Source: Bacteroides sp.
Lineage (GTDB): Bacteria > Bacteroidota > Bacteroidia > Bacteroidales > Muribaculaceae
Assembly: GCA_014801225.1 (NCBI GenBank)
Contig: JAAVEO010000010.1
Coordinates: 2,935-66,934, forward strand
DNA length: 64,000 nucleotides
Direction: 5' to 3'
In this document: positions 31,751-42,094 of the stretch, piece after piece
Position numbering within the stretch: the first letter of the stretch is position 1
Layout: each line of letters begins with the position of its first letter
Program-made: the position numbers and the translations under genes
The notes under the pieces: model-generated
What the model was told of the DNA's origin: nothing
Databases searched by the model: none
What the model saw: the letters and a program-made list of their open reading frames with translations, nothing else

Positions 31751-32615
31751 TCGTAGAATGTGTCTCTCTCATGTCGGTTTGATGGCGCCGTTGGCGGCTG
31801 CCGTCATGAGTGTCGGTGCACTCATGTCGGTATATGCTCAGGATAATACGACGAGGAAGATCACCCCCGTGGAGAATGATGATCATAAACCGCAACAGCC
31901 GATACTTCATTATTTCGACAAACATGGCGAACCTCTTAAGGAACCCGTGCTATTCCTTTCCGAACTTGACACTGTGAAGAAGGTGAAGTCGGGGCCGGTC
32001 TATCCTCTGATGAATTCTGTCAGTGTCGGTGTAAATTTTTTCGATGCTATAATGATGGCTGCCGGGCAGAAGCATGCCGGATTTGATCTTTGGGCTGATC
32101 TCTCGCTTCATAATTGGTTCTTCCCGGTTGTGGAGGCCGGTGTTGGATTCGCGGATAATAAGCCGGAGGAGGGAAAATTTCATTATAAGGGGAAACCATC
32201 GTTCTACGCCAAACTCGGTCTGAACTATAATTTCCTGTATAAGAGTAATCCTGATTATCAGGTGTTTCTTGGTTTGCGGGCCGGTTTCTCCCGGTTCAGT
32301 TATGATATCACTGATATCACGGTGGATTCCCCCTATTGGGGACAATCGAATAATTTCAGTATCATGGGGCAAAGCGCCACTGCTTTCTATGGTGAGGTGC
32401 TCGCCGGAATAAAGGTGAAACTCGTACGTCATCTATCCATGGGCTGGAATGTAAGAGTCCATTTCAAGATGCATACCTCTTCTCCTCTTAATTCCACACC
32501 CTGGTATATTCCCGGATATGGCACCAACGGTCTCCTCGGAGCCTCGTTCTCGCTCATCTATACTATCCCTCTTTCTCATAAGCAACCTGCGGGAGAATCC
32601 GATTTGGCCAATTGA
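31731..32615 (+). CDS. DUF6048-like outer-membrane protein
   Basis: 'GFDLWADLSLHNWFFPVVEAGVGFADNKPEEGKFHYKGKPSFYAKLGLNYNFLYKS'; overlaps previous CDS. Confidence 0.65.
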   Translation: MKTKRINRRMCLSHVGLMAPLAAAVMSVGALMSVYAQDNTTRKITPVENDDHKPQQPILHYFDKHGEPLKEPVLFLSELDTVKKVKSGPVYPLMNSVSVGVNFFDAIMMAAGQKHAGFDLWADLSLHNWFFPVVEAGVGFADNKPEEGKFHYKGKPSFYAKLGLNYNFLYKSNPDYQVFLGLRAGFSRFSYDITDITVDSPYWGQSNNFSIMGQSATAFYGEVLAGIKVKLVRHLSMGWNVRVHFKMHTSSPLNSTPWYIPGYGTNGLLGASFSLIYTIPLSHKQPAGESDLAN

Positions 32616-32653
32616 TGCTGTATAGGGATGTGACTTAAAAATCAGATAGTGGT

Positions 32654-33250
32654 ATGAAGAGGATAGCGAGAAGATGTCTGGTGGCCGGTGTTTGCGTATT
32701 GACGCTCTCTATGGTTGGCCACGGTGCCGGCCGGAAGGTAGCGCCCATAGATATTACTGAAGCGAAGGAGCTTTGTGACGAATTGCCGTTGCAGCCGGTG
32801 GAGGGACTTTGGGATTTCCCTGATGAGAATATGACGGTGATGGTAATGCGCGGGGAAGATGCAAGTGGTAATACTTCCGCCGCGAGATATGCAGTGACGG
32901 TGGTGGAGACTCCCGATGTGCGTCTGATTCCCGGAGATACTATCGGCTGGATTGAAGCCTCTGTGGATCCCAAACTTTTCCGTATGACTCTCTATACTCG
33001 GAAGAATCTCTCCACTCTCATGCAACCGGCAAATATCTTGGTTCGTATTGCCGACGATGGTCGGGCTCTTCAGCTTAAAGTAGAGAAGTGGAGCCTGAAA
33101 CTTAGTCGTATCTCTTTTCTCCCTTCCTTCTGGCGAAGTATAAAGCTTCAGCATGATGACCCTTTGAAACAGTTGCCGGTAGGTATGCGTAGAGTGTATC
33201 CGTTGCCCGAGCAGTTGCCGTCCGAATCACGTGAGATAAGATATCTTTGA
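32654..33250 (+). CDS. Hypothetical exported protein
   Basis: 198-aa ORF with signal peptide, co-directional cluster. Confidence 0.6.
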   Translation: MKRIARRCLVAGVCVLTLSMVGHGAGRKVAPIDITEAKELCDELPLQPVEGLWDFPDENMTVMVMRGEDASGNTSAARYAVTVVETPDVRLIPGDTIGWIEASVDPKLFRMTLYTRKNLSTLMQPANILVRIADDGRALQLKVEKWSLKLSRISFLPSFWRSIKLQHDDPLKQLPVGMRRVYPLPEQLPSESREIRYL

Positions 33251-33789
33251 ATAGAATGATACGTTTCCATTCAATTAGAATCCTGTTGCCGCTCTTGATA
33301 GCCCTGTTTTTCGGATTCCTCTCCGCTCAGGAAGAGGGGAGTGGCATTGCGTGTGGCAAGAAGGTGGCTACCACGTTAAAATCGCCGGGTAAGCAACAGG
33401 TGAAAAAGAAGAAGATAGATAAGAAGGATGAGGAGGTGGTGCGGCCGCGGGGAGCCGACTCCATAGAATGGGCGCATCGTCTCGTATTTGCCGGTTATGA
33501 CAAGCAGTTGGCCTCCTCTCAGGAGAGTTTCTTTATCAGCAACAGGTCCGAAAGGGAGATAAAGCAGCTGAAAATACGCATTACCTATCTCGACCTTAAG
33601 GGGCGTATGCTTCATCAGCGCGAGGAGGTCCTGAGCGTGGAGATTCCCCCACAGGAGACTCGCAAAGTAGATATAAAAAGCTTCGATGTTCAGCACAGCT
33701 TCTATCACATCCTCAGCAATAAACCCACCCGTCGCGCCACTCCCTTCGATACCCGCATAGAAATCCTCTCTCTCACCCTCAAGAAATAA
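33247..33789 (+). CDS. Hypothetical exported protein
   Basis: 180-aa ORF with signal peptide; overlaps the preceding stop. Confidence 0.6.
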   Translation: MNRMIRFHSIRILLPLLIALFFGFLSAQEEGSGIACGKKVATTLKSPGKQQVKKKKIDKKDEEVVRPRGADSIEWAHRLVFAGYDKQLASSQESFFISNRSEREIKQLKIRITYLDLKGRMLHQREEVLSVEIPPQETRKVDIKSFDVQHSFYHILSNKPTRRATPFDTRIEILSLTLKK

Positions 33790-33958
33790 AAGAAAAACAG
33801 AATTTTCTAATGCAAAATTAGATAAATGGGAATAAGAAATTTGGAATGAACGGAAATTTTTTGTAATTTTGCGCTGTTAAATCCGCCAAGGCAGAATCAA
33901 GCGCGTCCGGAAAAGCCGGAAGCCGCCTTACGGAATGAAAAAATTTCTAAATCAACCA

Positions 33959-34282
33959 ATGTACGCAATTGTAGAAATTAAAGGACAGCAGTTCAAAGCC
34001 GAAGAGGGCAAGTATCTGTATGTTCATCATCTCGGCGATGAGGTGAAAGAAGGCGAAGCCGTTACATTCGACAAAGTTCTCCTTCTCGATGCCGACGGCG
34101 ACGTAAAGGTCGGAGCTCCTGCCGTTGAAGGTGCTAAAGTTAACGCTGAAGTACTCGTTCCCCTCGTAAAGGGTGAGAAAGTGATCGTTTTCAAGAAAAA
34201 ACGTCGCAAAGGTTACCGTCGTAAGAACGGCCACCGTCAGTGCTTCACAAAAGTCTTAATCAAAAACATCGAAAAAGCTTAA
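33959..34282 (+). CDS. rplU: 50S ribosomal protein L21
   Basis: [42 protein letters not shown]... ; next to rpmA. Confidence 0.95.
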   Translation: MYAIVEIKGQQFKAEEGKYLYVHHLGDEVKEGEAVTFDKVLLLDADGDVKVGAPAVEGAKVNAEVLVPLVKGEKVIVFKKKRRKGYRRKNGHRQCFTKVLIKNIEKA

Positions 34283-34288
34283 AGAGAT

Positions 34289-34552
34289 ATGGCACATAAA
34301 AAAGGTGTCGGCAGTTCTAAGAACGGCCGTGAATCAGAAAGCAAACGCCTCGGCGTGAAGATCTTCGGTGGCTCCAACTGCAAAGCCGGCAACATCATCA
34401 AGCGTCAGCGCGGCACACAGCACCATCCCGGTCTTAATGTAGGTATGGGTAAGGACCACACTCTCTTCGCTCTCATCGACGGCGTAGTAGTGTTCACTAC
34501 AGGCAAAGAGGGCCGCAAGTTCATCAACGTAGAGTCCCACAAAGCCAACTAA
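34289..34552 (+). CDS. rpmA: 50S ribosomal protein L27
   Basis: [29 protein letters not shown].... Confidence 0.96.
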   Translation: MAHKKGVGSSKNGRESESKRLGVKIFGGSNCKAGNIIKRQRGTQHHPGLNVGMGKDHTLFALIDGVVVFTTGKEGRKFINVESHKAN

Positions 34553-34591
34553 TCCCGACTCACCGTCTGCCTCCGGCAGACACAGTACAAA

Positions 34592-34643
34592 TAATAAAAA
34601 GGACTCAAGGAATTCCAATTCCTTGAGTCCTTTTTATTATTTC
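34592..34643 (+). terminator. Strong intrinsic terminator after rpmA
   Basis: aataataaaaaggactcaaggaattccaattccttgagtcctttttattatt palindrome. Confidence 0.85.
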
Positions 34644-34871
34644 TCGATTCTGTCCTAAAAATGTCAAAAAATTTAGCGGCATGGCGTGGCATGGATACTA
34701 TTTCTTTGAGTATGTCTGTGCGACGACACAATAACGTATCATGTCATATAACCTTATTCGTACGTGCTCATTAGAAATCTTTTTTATAAAAACTAAAGAA
34801 ATAGTTTGCACAACTAAATAATTAGTTATATCTTTGCCCTCGAAAAGAAATTATTACCAAAACACGTACCT

Positions 34872-35276
34872 ATGAACATAAAACGACGAGGGCGTAAGCC
34901 TCTTGCTATAACGGAGAAGGAGTTTGAGATTATGAAACTCCTTTGGCAACACGGCCCATTGTTTGTCAGGGAGATGTTGCAATATTATCCCGATCCCAAA
35001 CCTCATTTCAACACTGTCTCCACCACAGTCAGAAATCTGGAGGAGAAGGGGTATATCGGGCATGAAGCCGTTGGAGGTTCATATCGTTACCATTCCTTGG
35101 CAGAAGAACAGCAATTTCGTGACAAATCCTTGAAAGAACTTGTCGCTAATTTCTTTAATAATTCTTACCGTTCGGCTGTATCTGCTTTAGTTGAGGAGGA
35201 GAAGATCAGCATTGATGAACTCAAAGAGATTATCGATCTGATTGAAAAGAAATCACAGAAGCCGCCAACCGTCTAA
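34872..35276 (+). CDS. BlaI/MecI/CopY family transcriptional regulator
   Basis: 'ITEKEFEIMKLLWQHGPLFVREMLQYYPDPKPHFNTVSTTVRNLEEKGYIGHEAVG'. Confidence 0.9.
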   Translation: MNIKRRGRKPLAITEKEFEIMKLLWQHGPLFVREMLQYYPDPKPHFNTVSTTVRNLEEKGYIGHEAVGGSYRYHSLAEEQQFRDKSLKELVANFFNNSYRSAVSALVEEEKISIDELKEIIDLIEKKSQKPPTV

Positions 35277-35289
35277 ATATATATTGACT

Positions 35290-36975
35290 ATGGGTGAAAT
35301 TTTAACATATTCGTTAAGCTCCGCTCTTATACTAATGGTCCTGTACTTGGTATATCGGCCGGTGAAGGCTCCGGATAACAATGCGTCGTTTAATCGCGTT
35401 CTTTTATGGAGCGTCTATGCCGTGGCGCTCTTATCGCCTGCTCTGTATACCCCTGTCAGCAATTTAATCCATCATTCGGCCCGCTCTGCAGATGAGGTGT
35501 TAATCCTGATGGAGCAGGTGGAATTCGGGGAGATAGTTGTTAAAAGCGAGCCTGTGAATTATGCTTTATCCTTTTTATTATGGATATATCTTGCCGGGAT
35601 AGTAATTGCAATTGGATTGACTGCGATCAATCTCTTCAGGATTTTCAAAATAATACGCAACGGCAAATATCTTGAAATAGAGGGACAAAAAGTAATCTTT
35701 ACACGCCGAAGTGATGTGGCTCCGTTCAGCTTCTTGGGGTTTATCGTCGTTTCGGATGAAGATTCTGCCGAACACTTTCAGCTTATCCTCCGCCATGAGT
35801 ATTTGCATATAAAGTTCTGTCATTGGATTGATCTATTCTTTGCTCAAGCGGTTTGTATCTTCCAATGGTATAATCCGGCCGCATGGCTGATGCGTAGGGA
35901 GCTTAAGAACGTACACGAATATCAAGTGGATAGATGTATGGTCAATTCCGGTGTGGATATTCGGAAATATCAATTATTGCTTATAGAAAAGGCTGTCGGC
36001 GCGAGATTCCCGTCACTTGCCAACAGCCTGAATCATAGTAAACTTAAAAAACGTATCACCATGATGTACAATCAAAAAAGAGTTCGTGGCGGCCGCTTGC
36101 TTCGCCCGCTGCTTCTGCTTCCCGCCTTGGGAACAGCCTTATGGCTGACAAATCAGCCGGCGGTGGCTTCGGCTATGGATTCCATCGCGGCCTCTTCGCT
36201 CGTAGCCTCTGACGCCGAAACATCCGCCAAAATTACAAATTTCATCTCAAAACCCACACAGGATTCGTCGGAAAATTCTCAGGCGAGCTCTCAGACTGAG
36301 CAGACTGTCCGGAAGGTTGCTTCAAAAAAGGGTGACGCCGAGCCTCAGAAAAAATCCGACCCTTATTTGGCCGTGGAGAAAGTAGCGGAATATCCCGGCG
36401 GAATGTCCGCTCTGATGAATTTCCTCTCGGAAAACATTAAGTATCCGGAAGGTAGTAGTGCCACCGGAAGGGTAATTGTGCGCTTCGTAGTGGAGGCCGA
36501 TGGATCGATAGGAGATGTATCGATTATCCGACCTATCTCTCCGGAATTGGCTGCTGAGGCCAAGAGAGTGGTGAAGATGATGCCTCGATGGATTCCGGGT
36601 GAAGTCGGCGGCAAACCGGTAGCCTCCTATTACAACATTCCTATCAGTTTCCAGACAGGACCGACGTCCGGAAAGACAGCGTCCGGCCAAGACAGCAATG
36701 GGAAATCTGATTTCCTGTCGAAGTCTGTCTCCACCTCCACTACATCGGATGGCAAGACGAAGACCACACTCACTATCACTTCCACATCCGGCGATGGCTC
36801 TACGTCTGTTTCCACCACATCCACCGGTAGCGGTCAGCCTAAGTATGAGGTGTATGTCGATGGCAAGAAATTTGATGGAGATTTGTCGGAAATATCTTCC
36901 TCAAGCATAGCCTCCATGAGAGTAGACCAGACAGACGATGCGCCTGCGAAAATCTACATCACTTTGAAGAAATGA
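35290..36975 (+). CDS. M56 (BlaR1-like) membrane metallopeptidase with C-terminal TonB domain
   Basis: HEXXH-type 'LRHEYLHIKFCHWIDL'; TonB_C 'ATGRVIVRFVVEADGSIGDVSIIRPI'. Confidence 0.87.
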   Translation: MGEILTYSLSSALILMVLYLVYRPVKAPDNNASFNRVLLWSVYAVALLSPALYTPVSNLIHHSARSADEVLILMEQVEFGEIVVKSEPVNYALSFLLWIYLAGIVIAIGLTAINLFRIFKIIRNGKYLEIEGQKVIFTRRSDVAPFSFLGFIVVSDEDSAEHFQLILRHEYLHIKFCHWIDLFFAQAVCIFQWYNPAAWLMRRELKNVHEYQVDRCMVNSGVDIRKYQLLLIEKAVGARFPSLANSLNHSKLKKRITMMYNQKRVRGGRLLRPLLLLPALGTALWLTNQPAVASAMDSIAASSLVASDAETSAKITNFISKPTQDSSENSQASSQTEQTVRKVASKKGDAEPQKKSDPYLAVEKVAEYPGGMSALMNFLSENIKYPEGSSATGRVIVRFVVEADGSIGDVSIIRPISPELAAEAKRVVKMMPRWIPGEVGGKPVASYYNIPISFQTGPTSGKTASGQDSNGKSDFLSKSVSTSTTSDGKTKTTLTITSTSGDGSTSVSTTSTGSGQPKYEVYVDGKKFDGDLSEISSSSIASMRVDQTDDAPAKIYITLKK

Positions 36976-37039
36976 CCTTCTGCCTGAAAAGCACAGTGAC
37001 TATTGTCAAGTAGAATTTCAGCTAAGGTAAAAGATGTAG

Positions 37040-37075
37040 GTCGGGGCGTGAGATTAAAGAATCTCACGCCCCGAC
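37040..37075. terminator. Bidirectional terminator hairpin between convergent genes
   Basis: gtcggggcgtgagatt-aaag-aatctcacgccccgac. Confidence 0.8.
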
Positions 37076-37098
37076 TTGTATATTTGAGCGGATGTGAA

Positions 37099-38385
37099 TT
37101 ATTTCTTGGTGGTCATGATTTTGAGGACGAGGCGGTCGGTCTCGTTCATGGCTTCACGTCCGATTGAGGTGAGGTTGTGGATTGTGGCATCGATATCGTC
37201 GCTTACGATTCCTTCGGCAGAGGTGACACACTTGTCATTCATCGCCAACATGGCCGACATGGCGGCGGTGGATACGCTGGAAGCAATCTTCATGGCGCAT
37301 GATGGTTTGGCTCCGTCGCAGATCATGCCCGTAAGATTAGCCACCATATTCTTGATAGCCGCACATACTCTCTGGAAATCTCCACCCATGAGGTAGATCA
37401 GACCGGAACTTGCACCCGTGGAAGCGACTACACAGCCGCATAATGCCGACAGACGTCCCAGACTCTGCTTGATATAAATACTGGTGAGATGACTCAATGT
37501 AAGCGCTCTCACAAGATCATCTTCACTCGCTTTGATCTCCTCGGCAAACGCTACCACAGGCATAGTGGCAGTAATACCCTGATTACCGCTACCGCTGTTT
37601 GACATTACAGCGATAGGCGCTCCTCCCATGCGGGCATCGCAGGCCGCCGAAGTGGCCGACATCATGCGACCCAACGGAGAATCACCGAGCAGACTCATTC
37701 CCTTGCTTTGGATTGTCACGCCTAACGAATGACCGTAGTTACCGGCCATTGCCGTGTTGGAAGCTTCCTTATTGAGATCGCGAGCCTGGAGAATGAATCT
37801 GATTTCCTCGATGGGGGTCTCGGTGGCGAACTCATACACCATTGCAGCGTTCAGCTCGATGTCGTCATTCCCTATGGCAGATGTCTCTGCTAAAGGTTCC
37901 TCCTTGTATTCTATCTTGTCGTCTTTCTCGAGAAGAATGAAATTGGTGTGGGCTCGTGAAATCACGGCACGCGCAGTGTGCCCTTCACTCTCCACGATGA
38001 CATCGATATGGAGATTGGAAGGAACATCCTCGCTATGATACACATGGATATGTCCTTCATCGATATAGCGTTTTCCCGCTTCCACAGCCTCGGGATTCAC
38101 ATCGCGGATCACCTCAAGCTGATATTCCGATTTCCCGATAAGCGCACCCAAGGCTATTGCGATAGGCAGACCGATCATACCGGTGCCGGGGATACCGACA
38201 CCCATTGCGTTCTTGATAATATTACCGCTCAGGCCCACGCTGATTTTCTCAGGACGAGTGCCAAGCAGTTCGGTGGCACGGGCCACACAGAGCGAAACCG
38301 CAATCGGTTCGGTGCAACCCATTGCCGGCACCACCTCGCGGTTTATAAGATCTATGATTTTTTTTCGTTTCTCTTCAGGTAACAT
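37099..38385 (-). CDS. L-serine ammonia-lyase alpha-like / L-cysteine desulfidase family protein (UPF0597/YhaM-like)
   Basis: 'EVVPAMGCTEPIAVSLCVARA', 'SNSGSGNQGITATMPVVAFA', 'LCGCVVASTGASSGLIYLMGG'. Confidence 0.85.
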   Translation of the reverse strand: MLPEEKRKKIIDLINREVVPAMGCTEPIAVSLCVARATELLGTRPEKISVGLSGNIIKNAMGVGIPGTGMIGLPIAIALGALIGKSEYQLEVIRDVNPEAVEAGKRYIDEGHIHVYHSEDVPSNLHIDVIVESEGHTARAVISRAHTNFILLEKDDKIEYKEEPLAETSAIGNDDIELNAAMVYEFATETPIEEIRFILQARDLNKEASNTAMAGNYGHSLGVTIQSKGMSLLGDSPLGRMMSATSAACDARMGGAPIAVMSNSGSGNQGITATMPVVAFAEEIKASEDDLVRALTLSHLTSIYIKQSLGRLSALCGCVVASTGASSGLIYLMGGDFQRVCAAIKNMVANLTGMICDGAKPSCAMKIASSVSTAAMSAMLAMNDKCVTSAEGIVSDDIDATIHNLTSIGREAMNETDRLVLKIMTTKK

Positions 38386-38438
38386 AAGTCAGGTAGATTT
38401 TAAAGTATTTTTCAGGTTAAGTAAATAGAAGGATAAGT

Positions 38439-39059
38439 TCAGATGGGAAGACGGTCTCTATCTGCTATCTCCACTTGCTTGGCATTCCAGCACTTACGGC
38501 ATACGGCCATATAGCGGTCGTTGCCTCCGATCTCCACTTGCGCCCCTTCGGTGATGATATCTCCCTTAGAGTCGATACGGGCATTGACAATCGTCTTGCG
38601 TCCGCACGAACATGTGGATTTAATTTCGTCGATACTGTCGGCAATCTCGAAAAGCCGCCGCGACCCCTCGAAGAGTCGAGTCTTGAAGTCGGTACGCAGA
38701 CCATAGCATATCACATTGCATCCGAAGTCATCCACAAGATGAGCCAGCTCATCCACCTGCCGGGCGGAAAGAAACTGAGCCTCGTCAACCAACACCCATC
38801 GCGGACGGTCAGGCGTCTTCTTGAATATCTCGCTAATATAAGCGTAGAGATCGGTGTCGCGATATATCCATGTGCATTCCCGTTCTATCCCGATACGCGA
38901 GCGAATCACATTTCGCTGTTCGCGGGTGTCGGTAGAGGGTTTGAAGCACATGTAGCTCATGCCTCTCTCTTCGAAATTATAGGCAGTTGTGAGCAAAAGA
39001 GCCGTTTTGGCCGAGCCCATTGTGCCGTATCTGAAATATAGTTTGCCAATCCTGTTCAT
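38439..39059 (-). CDS. tdk: Thymidine kinase
   Basis: 'LYFRYGTMGSAKTALLLTTAYNFEERG' P-loop, 'VLVDEAQFLSARQVDEL', zinc cysteines CSCGRK...CRKCW. Confidence 0.92.
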   Translation of the reverse strand: MNRIGKLYFRYGTMGSAKTALLLTTAYNFEERGMSYMCFKPSTDTREQRNVIRSRIGIERECTWIYRDTDLYAYISEIFKKTPDRPRWVLVDEAQFLSARQVDELAHLVDDFGCNVICYGLRTDFKTRLFEGSRRLFEIADSIDEIKSTCSCGRKTIVNARIDSKGDIITEGAQVEIGGNDRYMAVCRKCWNAKQVEIADRDRLPI

Positions 39060-39255
39060 GATGATAGGGAAGGGTAGTCGCCATTCCTTACGCGAAGTTA
39101 CACCTTTTCTTTGAATCTCCAAAACAATAATCTCTCAAAATTTGTTAAGGAATCATGAGAGTTGCTTACGGCCCCTGATTTAACGGTGCCATAGAGTTAT
39201 CCTCTCTCCATATTAAGAACATAAATCTATATGACCCCTTTAACTTCGACACGAT

Positions 39256-39873
39256 ATGACACATGCCTCCGTAATTTCCATAGATCCCGGCAAGTCAACA
39301 CTTGGAGATCTCAATCCTGCGGCCACGGCGAGAACCCTCAGATACCGGGTGCTCAACCGTGAGGCTCAGGCCTCCGCTTCATTCAAACATGTTCTGAATT
39401 CCATATTCGCTATCGGTAATGCAGGACGTGCGCAGTCGAAGGGGGTGTCGCTTATGCTGGTTCGTATGCTGGTAGGCACTATTCTCCTCTTCTGTGGACT
39501 TTCTGAGGGTTTTGGAGGCGTGTTGCCAACTCCCGAGGTTCTTCAGTCCGCCGGATTCGTTCCATCTCTTGAGACAGTAGCGCTCCTTATGACCGGTACT
39601 TCCCTTTGTCTGGGTCTTTTCACAAGAATCATGTTGCTCGCAAGCGCTGTTTGCTTCGGCATAGTTTTCGGAGAAGGTATCGCCGCCGGTGAATTCATGC
39701 AGACTGCGGCTCTTATGTTTGCATTGAGTCTCGTATTCGCGGTGAAAGGTCCCGGTCGGTTGAGTATGGATGCTCTTATCCGTCGCTCCCTCTACTCGGC
39801 TCATCGTAATCGTGCGCGTCGCCGCGCCGCACGCCGCCTCTCCTACGAAGCCTTCCGTTACCAGAACTTCTGA
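39256..39873 (+). CDS. DoxX/TQO-small-subunit-like membrane protein
   Basis: ~205 aa with DoxX-like TM pattern 'LVRMLVGTILLFCGLSEGFGG...LCLGLFTRIMLLASAVCFG'. Confidence 0.5.
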   Translation: MTHASVISIDPGKSTLGDLNPAATARTLRYRVLNREAQASASFKHVLNSIFAIGNAGRAQSKGVSLMLVRMLVGTILLFCGLSEGFGGVLPTPEVLQSAGFVPSLETVALLMTGTSLCLGLFTRIMLLASAVCFGIVFGEGIAAGEFMQTAALMFALSLVFAVKGPGRLSMDALIRRSLYSAHRNRARRRAARRLSYEAFRYQNF

Positions 39874-39889
39874 AAACATTTATCTTATA

Positions 39890-39938
39890 AAGACAATAAT
39901 AAGGGCCGCGATATTATCGCGGCCCTTATTATTGTCTT
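39890..39938. terminator. Bidirectional terminator between convergent genes
   Basis: aagacaataataagggccgcgat-att-atcgcggcccttattattgtctt. Confidence 0.85.
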
Positions 39939-39952
39939 TGTCCTTATCAAGA

Positions 39953-40207
39953 TTACTTCTTGCTGCGGTTGCCATAACGGCTGCGGAACTTGTCCACACG
40001 GCCTGCGGTGTCGACGAGTTTCTGCTTGCCGGTGAAGAAGGGGTGGGAGGAGCTGGTGATCTCGAGTTTTACGAGAGGATACTCCTTGCCATCGATCTCG
40101 ATTGTCTCACGTGAGGCTACTGTGCTACGAGTGATGAAGATCTCATCGTTCGACATGTCCTTGAATACCACCTCACGGTAGGAGGAAGGATGAAGGTCTT
40201 TTTTCAT
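39953..40207 (-). CDS. rpmE2: 50S ribosomal protein L31 type B
   Basis: [74 protein letters not shown]. Confidence 0.95.
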   Translation of the reverse strand: MKKDLHPSSYREVVFKDMSNDEIFITRSTVASRETIEIDGKEYPLVKLEITSSSHPFFTGKQKLVDTAGRVDKFRSRYGNRSKK

Positions 40208-40485
40208 TTTAATTTCTGCAGTTTAAAATTATTATTTTTGGAAGCTTGGCAGGTCGCGATCCCACCAATTGGCTTGCAAAATTACTAATTATTTCTCATT
40301 CCCACAAATTTCCCCGCTTTTATCTCGGTTTATCCCCGCAGAACACATCCGCAGAGTACTCGGATTGAAACCAAGCGGAGTGAGCTTCTTGCCTACCGGT
40401 TGCCATAACCATCATCACTGCGGATCACATATTAATTTGTATTTGACGGATAAAAGCGTTATATTTGCAAGATAAAACAAAGTGT

Positions 40486-42048
40486 ATGAGCAAACTTAGA
40501 TATCCCATCGGAATCCAGTCGTTCACTTCTCTCATAGAGGAAGGCTATACCTATGTCGATAAGACCCGTTTTATCGCGCAATTAGTTACGGAAGGTAAAT
40601 ATATCTTCCTTAGCCGTCCGCGACGTTTCGGAAAGAGTCTGTTGCTTTCTACATTTCATGCCTATTTTGATGGACGACGTGACCTCTTCAAGGGGCTTGC
40701 TATCGATGATATGGATATGGATTGGACGCCTACTCCCGTGCTCCATTTCGATTTCAATGTCGGCCTTTATGACAATCCGGAGGGATTGCAAGAACGATTG
40801 GTGGAATTCGTATCAACTTATGAAATAGTCTTCGGAATAGAACAACGTAAAGATCTTAACGTAGTTCTGAGATTTCAGAACCTTATCAAAGGAATATACG
40901 TTGCAACAGGACGCCAAGTGGCTATACTGGTAGATGAATACGACAAACCACTCCTTGGGATAGAGGATAATCCTGAACAGTTTGAAAAGAACCAGGCTAT
41001 GCTGAAAGGGTTTTTCTCAAACCTTAAATCGATGGACGAGTATATCCGGTTTGCAATCCTTACCGGAGTGGCCCGATTCAGTAGGGTAAGTATCTTCAGC
41101 GACCTCAACAATCTCCACGATATATCAATGTCCGATCAATATCAGGAGATTTGCGGCTGGACTGAAGATGAGCTTAAAGAATATTTCAAGATAGGTATTG
41201 GTGCGCTTGCTGAGAGTCGGGAGGAATCTCCGGAACAGACACTTGACAATCTGCGCACATATTACGACGGTTATCTCTTCAGCAAAAAGGGAAATCGTCT
41301 TTATAATCCTTATAGTGTACTGACTGCCCTCTACAACAAGGAAATCCTTCCATATTGGTTTGAGACAGGCACTCCCACATTTCTTGCAAAGCGTATCAGG
41401 AAAAGCGGTATCAATCCGGATGATATTAACGGCCAATCACGCAGTTACGAAGACTTGATAGCCGTCGGGCTTGGTACGAGCAATGTCATTGCCCTGATGT
41501 TTCAGACAGGATACCTGACAATCGACTCGTATGATTCCCGCCGAGGCAGATACAAACTGAGATTCCCTAACCGGGAAGTGGAAGTAGGTTTTGCCCGCAA
41601 TCTCCTTCCCCTCTATGCTCCTCCTACAAAACAGCTTGGAGGCTCTTTCAGTCTTGAGAATTTCCAGGATGACCTCTACGACGGAGACCCGGAATCTTTT
41701 ATGAAGCGGCTTGAGACACTGATGAAGGATCTTCCGGGCGAGGACCACCGTGAGTCGACTTATCGCGCCGTTATCTATCTGCTCTGCCTTCTTTCCGGAA
41801 CAGAGGCGCACGCGGAAAGACATTCCTATAAGGGGCGAAGCGACTTGGAGGTGCTCACCCCTGACTATGTATATGTATTTGAATTCAAATACAACAAGAG
41901 CGTCGGTGAGGCCATGGAGCAGCTCCACACGCGCGACTATGCCGGACGCTACAGAATGGATCCTCGAAAAGTGTATCTCATAGGAGCGAACTTCAACGAA
42001 AAGAAGCAACCTCATATTCTCGAATATGACATAGAAGTGTTGAATTGA
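40486..42048 (+). CDS. AAA-ATPase_like + PD-(D/E)XK (DUF1703-type) nuclease family protein
   Basis: 'YPIGIQSFTSLIEEGYTYVDKTRFIAQLV...YIFLSRPRRFGKSLLLSTF' and C-term 'YVFEFKYNKSVGEAMEQLHTRDYAGRY'. Confidence 0.92.
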   Translation: MSKLRYPIGIQSFTSLIEEGYTYVDKTRFIAQLVTEGKYIFLSRPRRFGKSLLLSTFHAYFDGRRDLFKGLAIDDMDMDWTPTPVLHFDFNVGLYDNPEGLQERLVEFVSTYEIVFGIEQRKDLNVVLRFQNLIKGIYVATGRQVAILVDEYDKPLLGIEDNPEQFEKNQAMLKGFFSNLKSMDEYIRFAILTGVARFSRVSIFSDLNNLHDISMSDQYQEICGWTEDELKEYFKIGIGALAESREESPEQTLDNLRTYYDGYLFSKKGNRLYNPYSVLTALYNKEILPYWFETGTPTFLAKRIRKSGINPDDINGQSRSYEDLIAVGLGTSNVIALMFQTGYLTIDSYDSRRGRYKLRFPNREVEVGFARNLLPLYAPPTKQLGGSFSLENFQDDLYDGDPESFMKRLETLMKDLPGEDHRESTYRAVIYLLCLLSGTEAHAERHSYKGRSDLEVLTPDYVYVFEFKYNKSVGEAMEQLHTRDYAGRYRMDPRKVYLIGANFNEKKQPHILEYDIEVLN

Positions 42049-42094
42049 TGCTATCTTATTCCTTTCGAGTGGAGGGAGCTTCTTGCCTACCGGT

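Noticed and set aside
34592-34643. Long palindrome after rpmA as a mobile element end
   Set aside because: Ordinary intrinsic terminator with T tail; same for 37040-37075 and 39890-39938.
34872-36975. BlaI/BlaR1-like pair as a beta-lactam resistance locus
   Set aside because: No beta-lactamase or PBP2a gene adjacent; such M56-TonB pairs are widespread in Bacteroidetes with unknown role.
40486-42048. AAA-ATPase_like/PD-(D/E)XK protein as a novel defence system
   Set aside because: This family is very common and multi-copy in gut Bacteroidetes; listed as a feature only.
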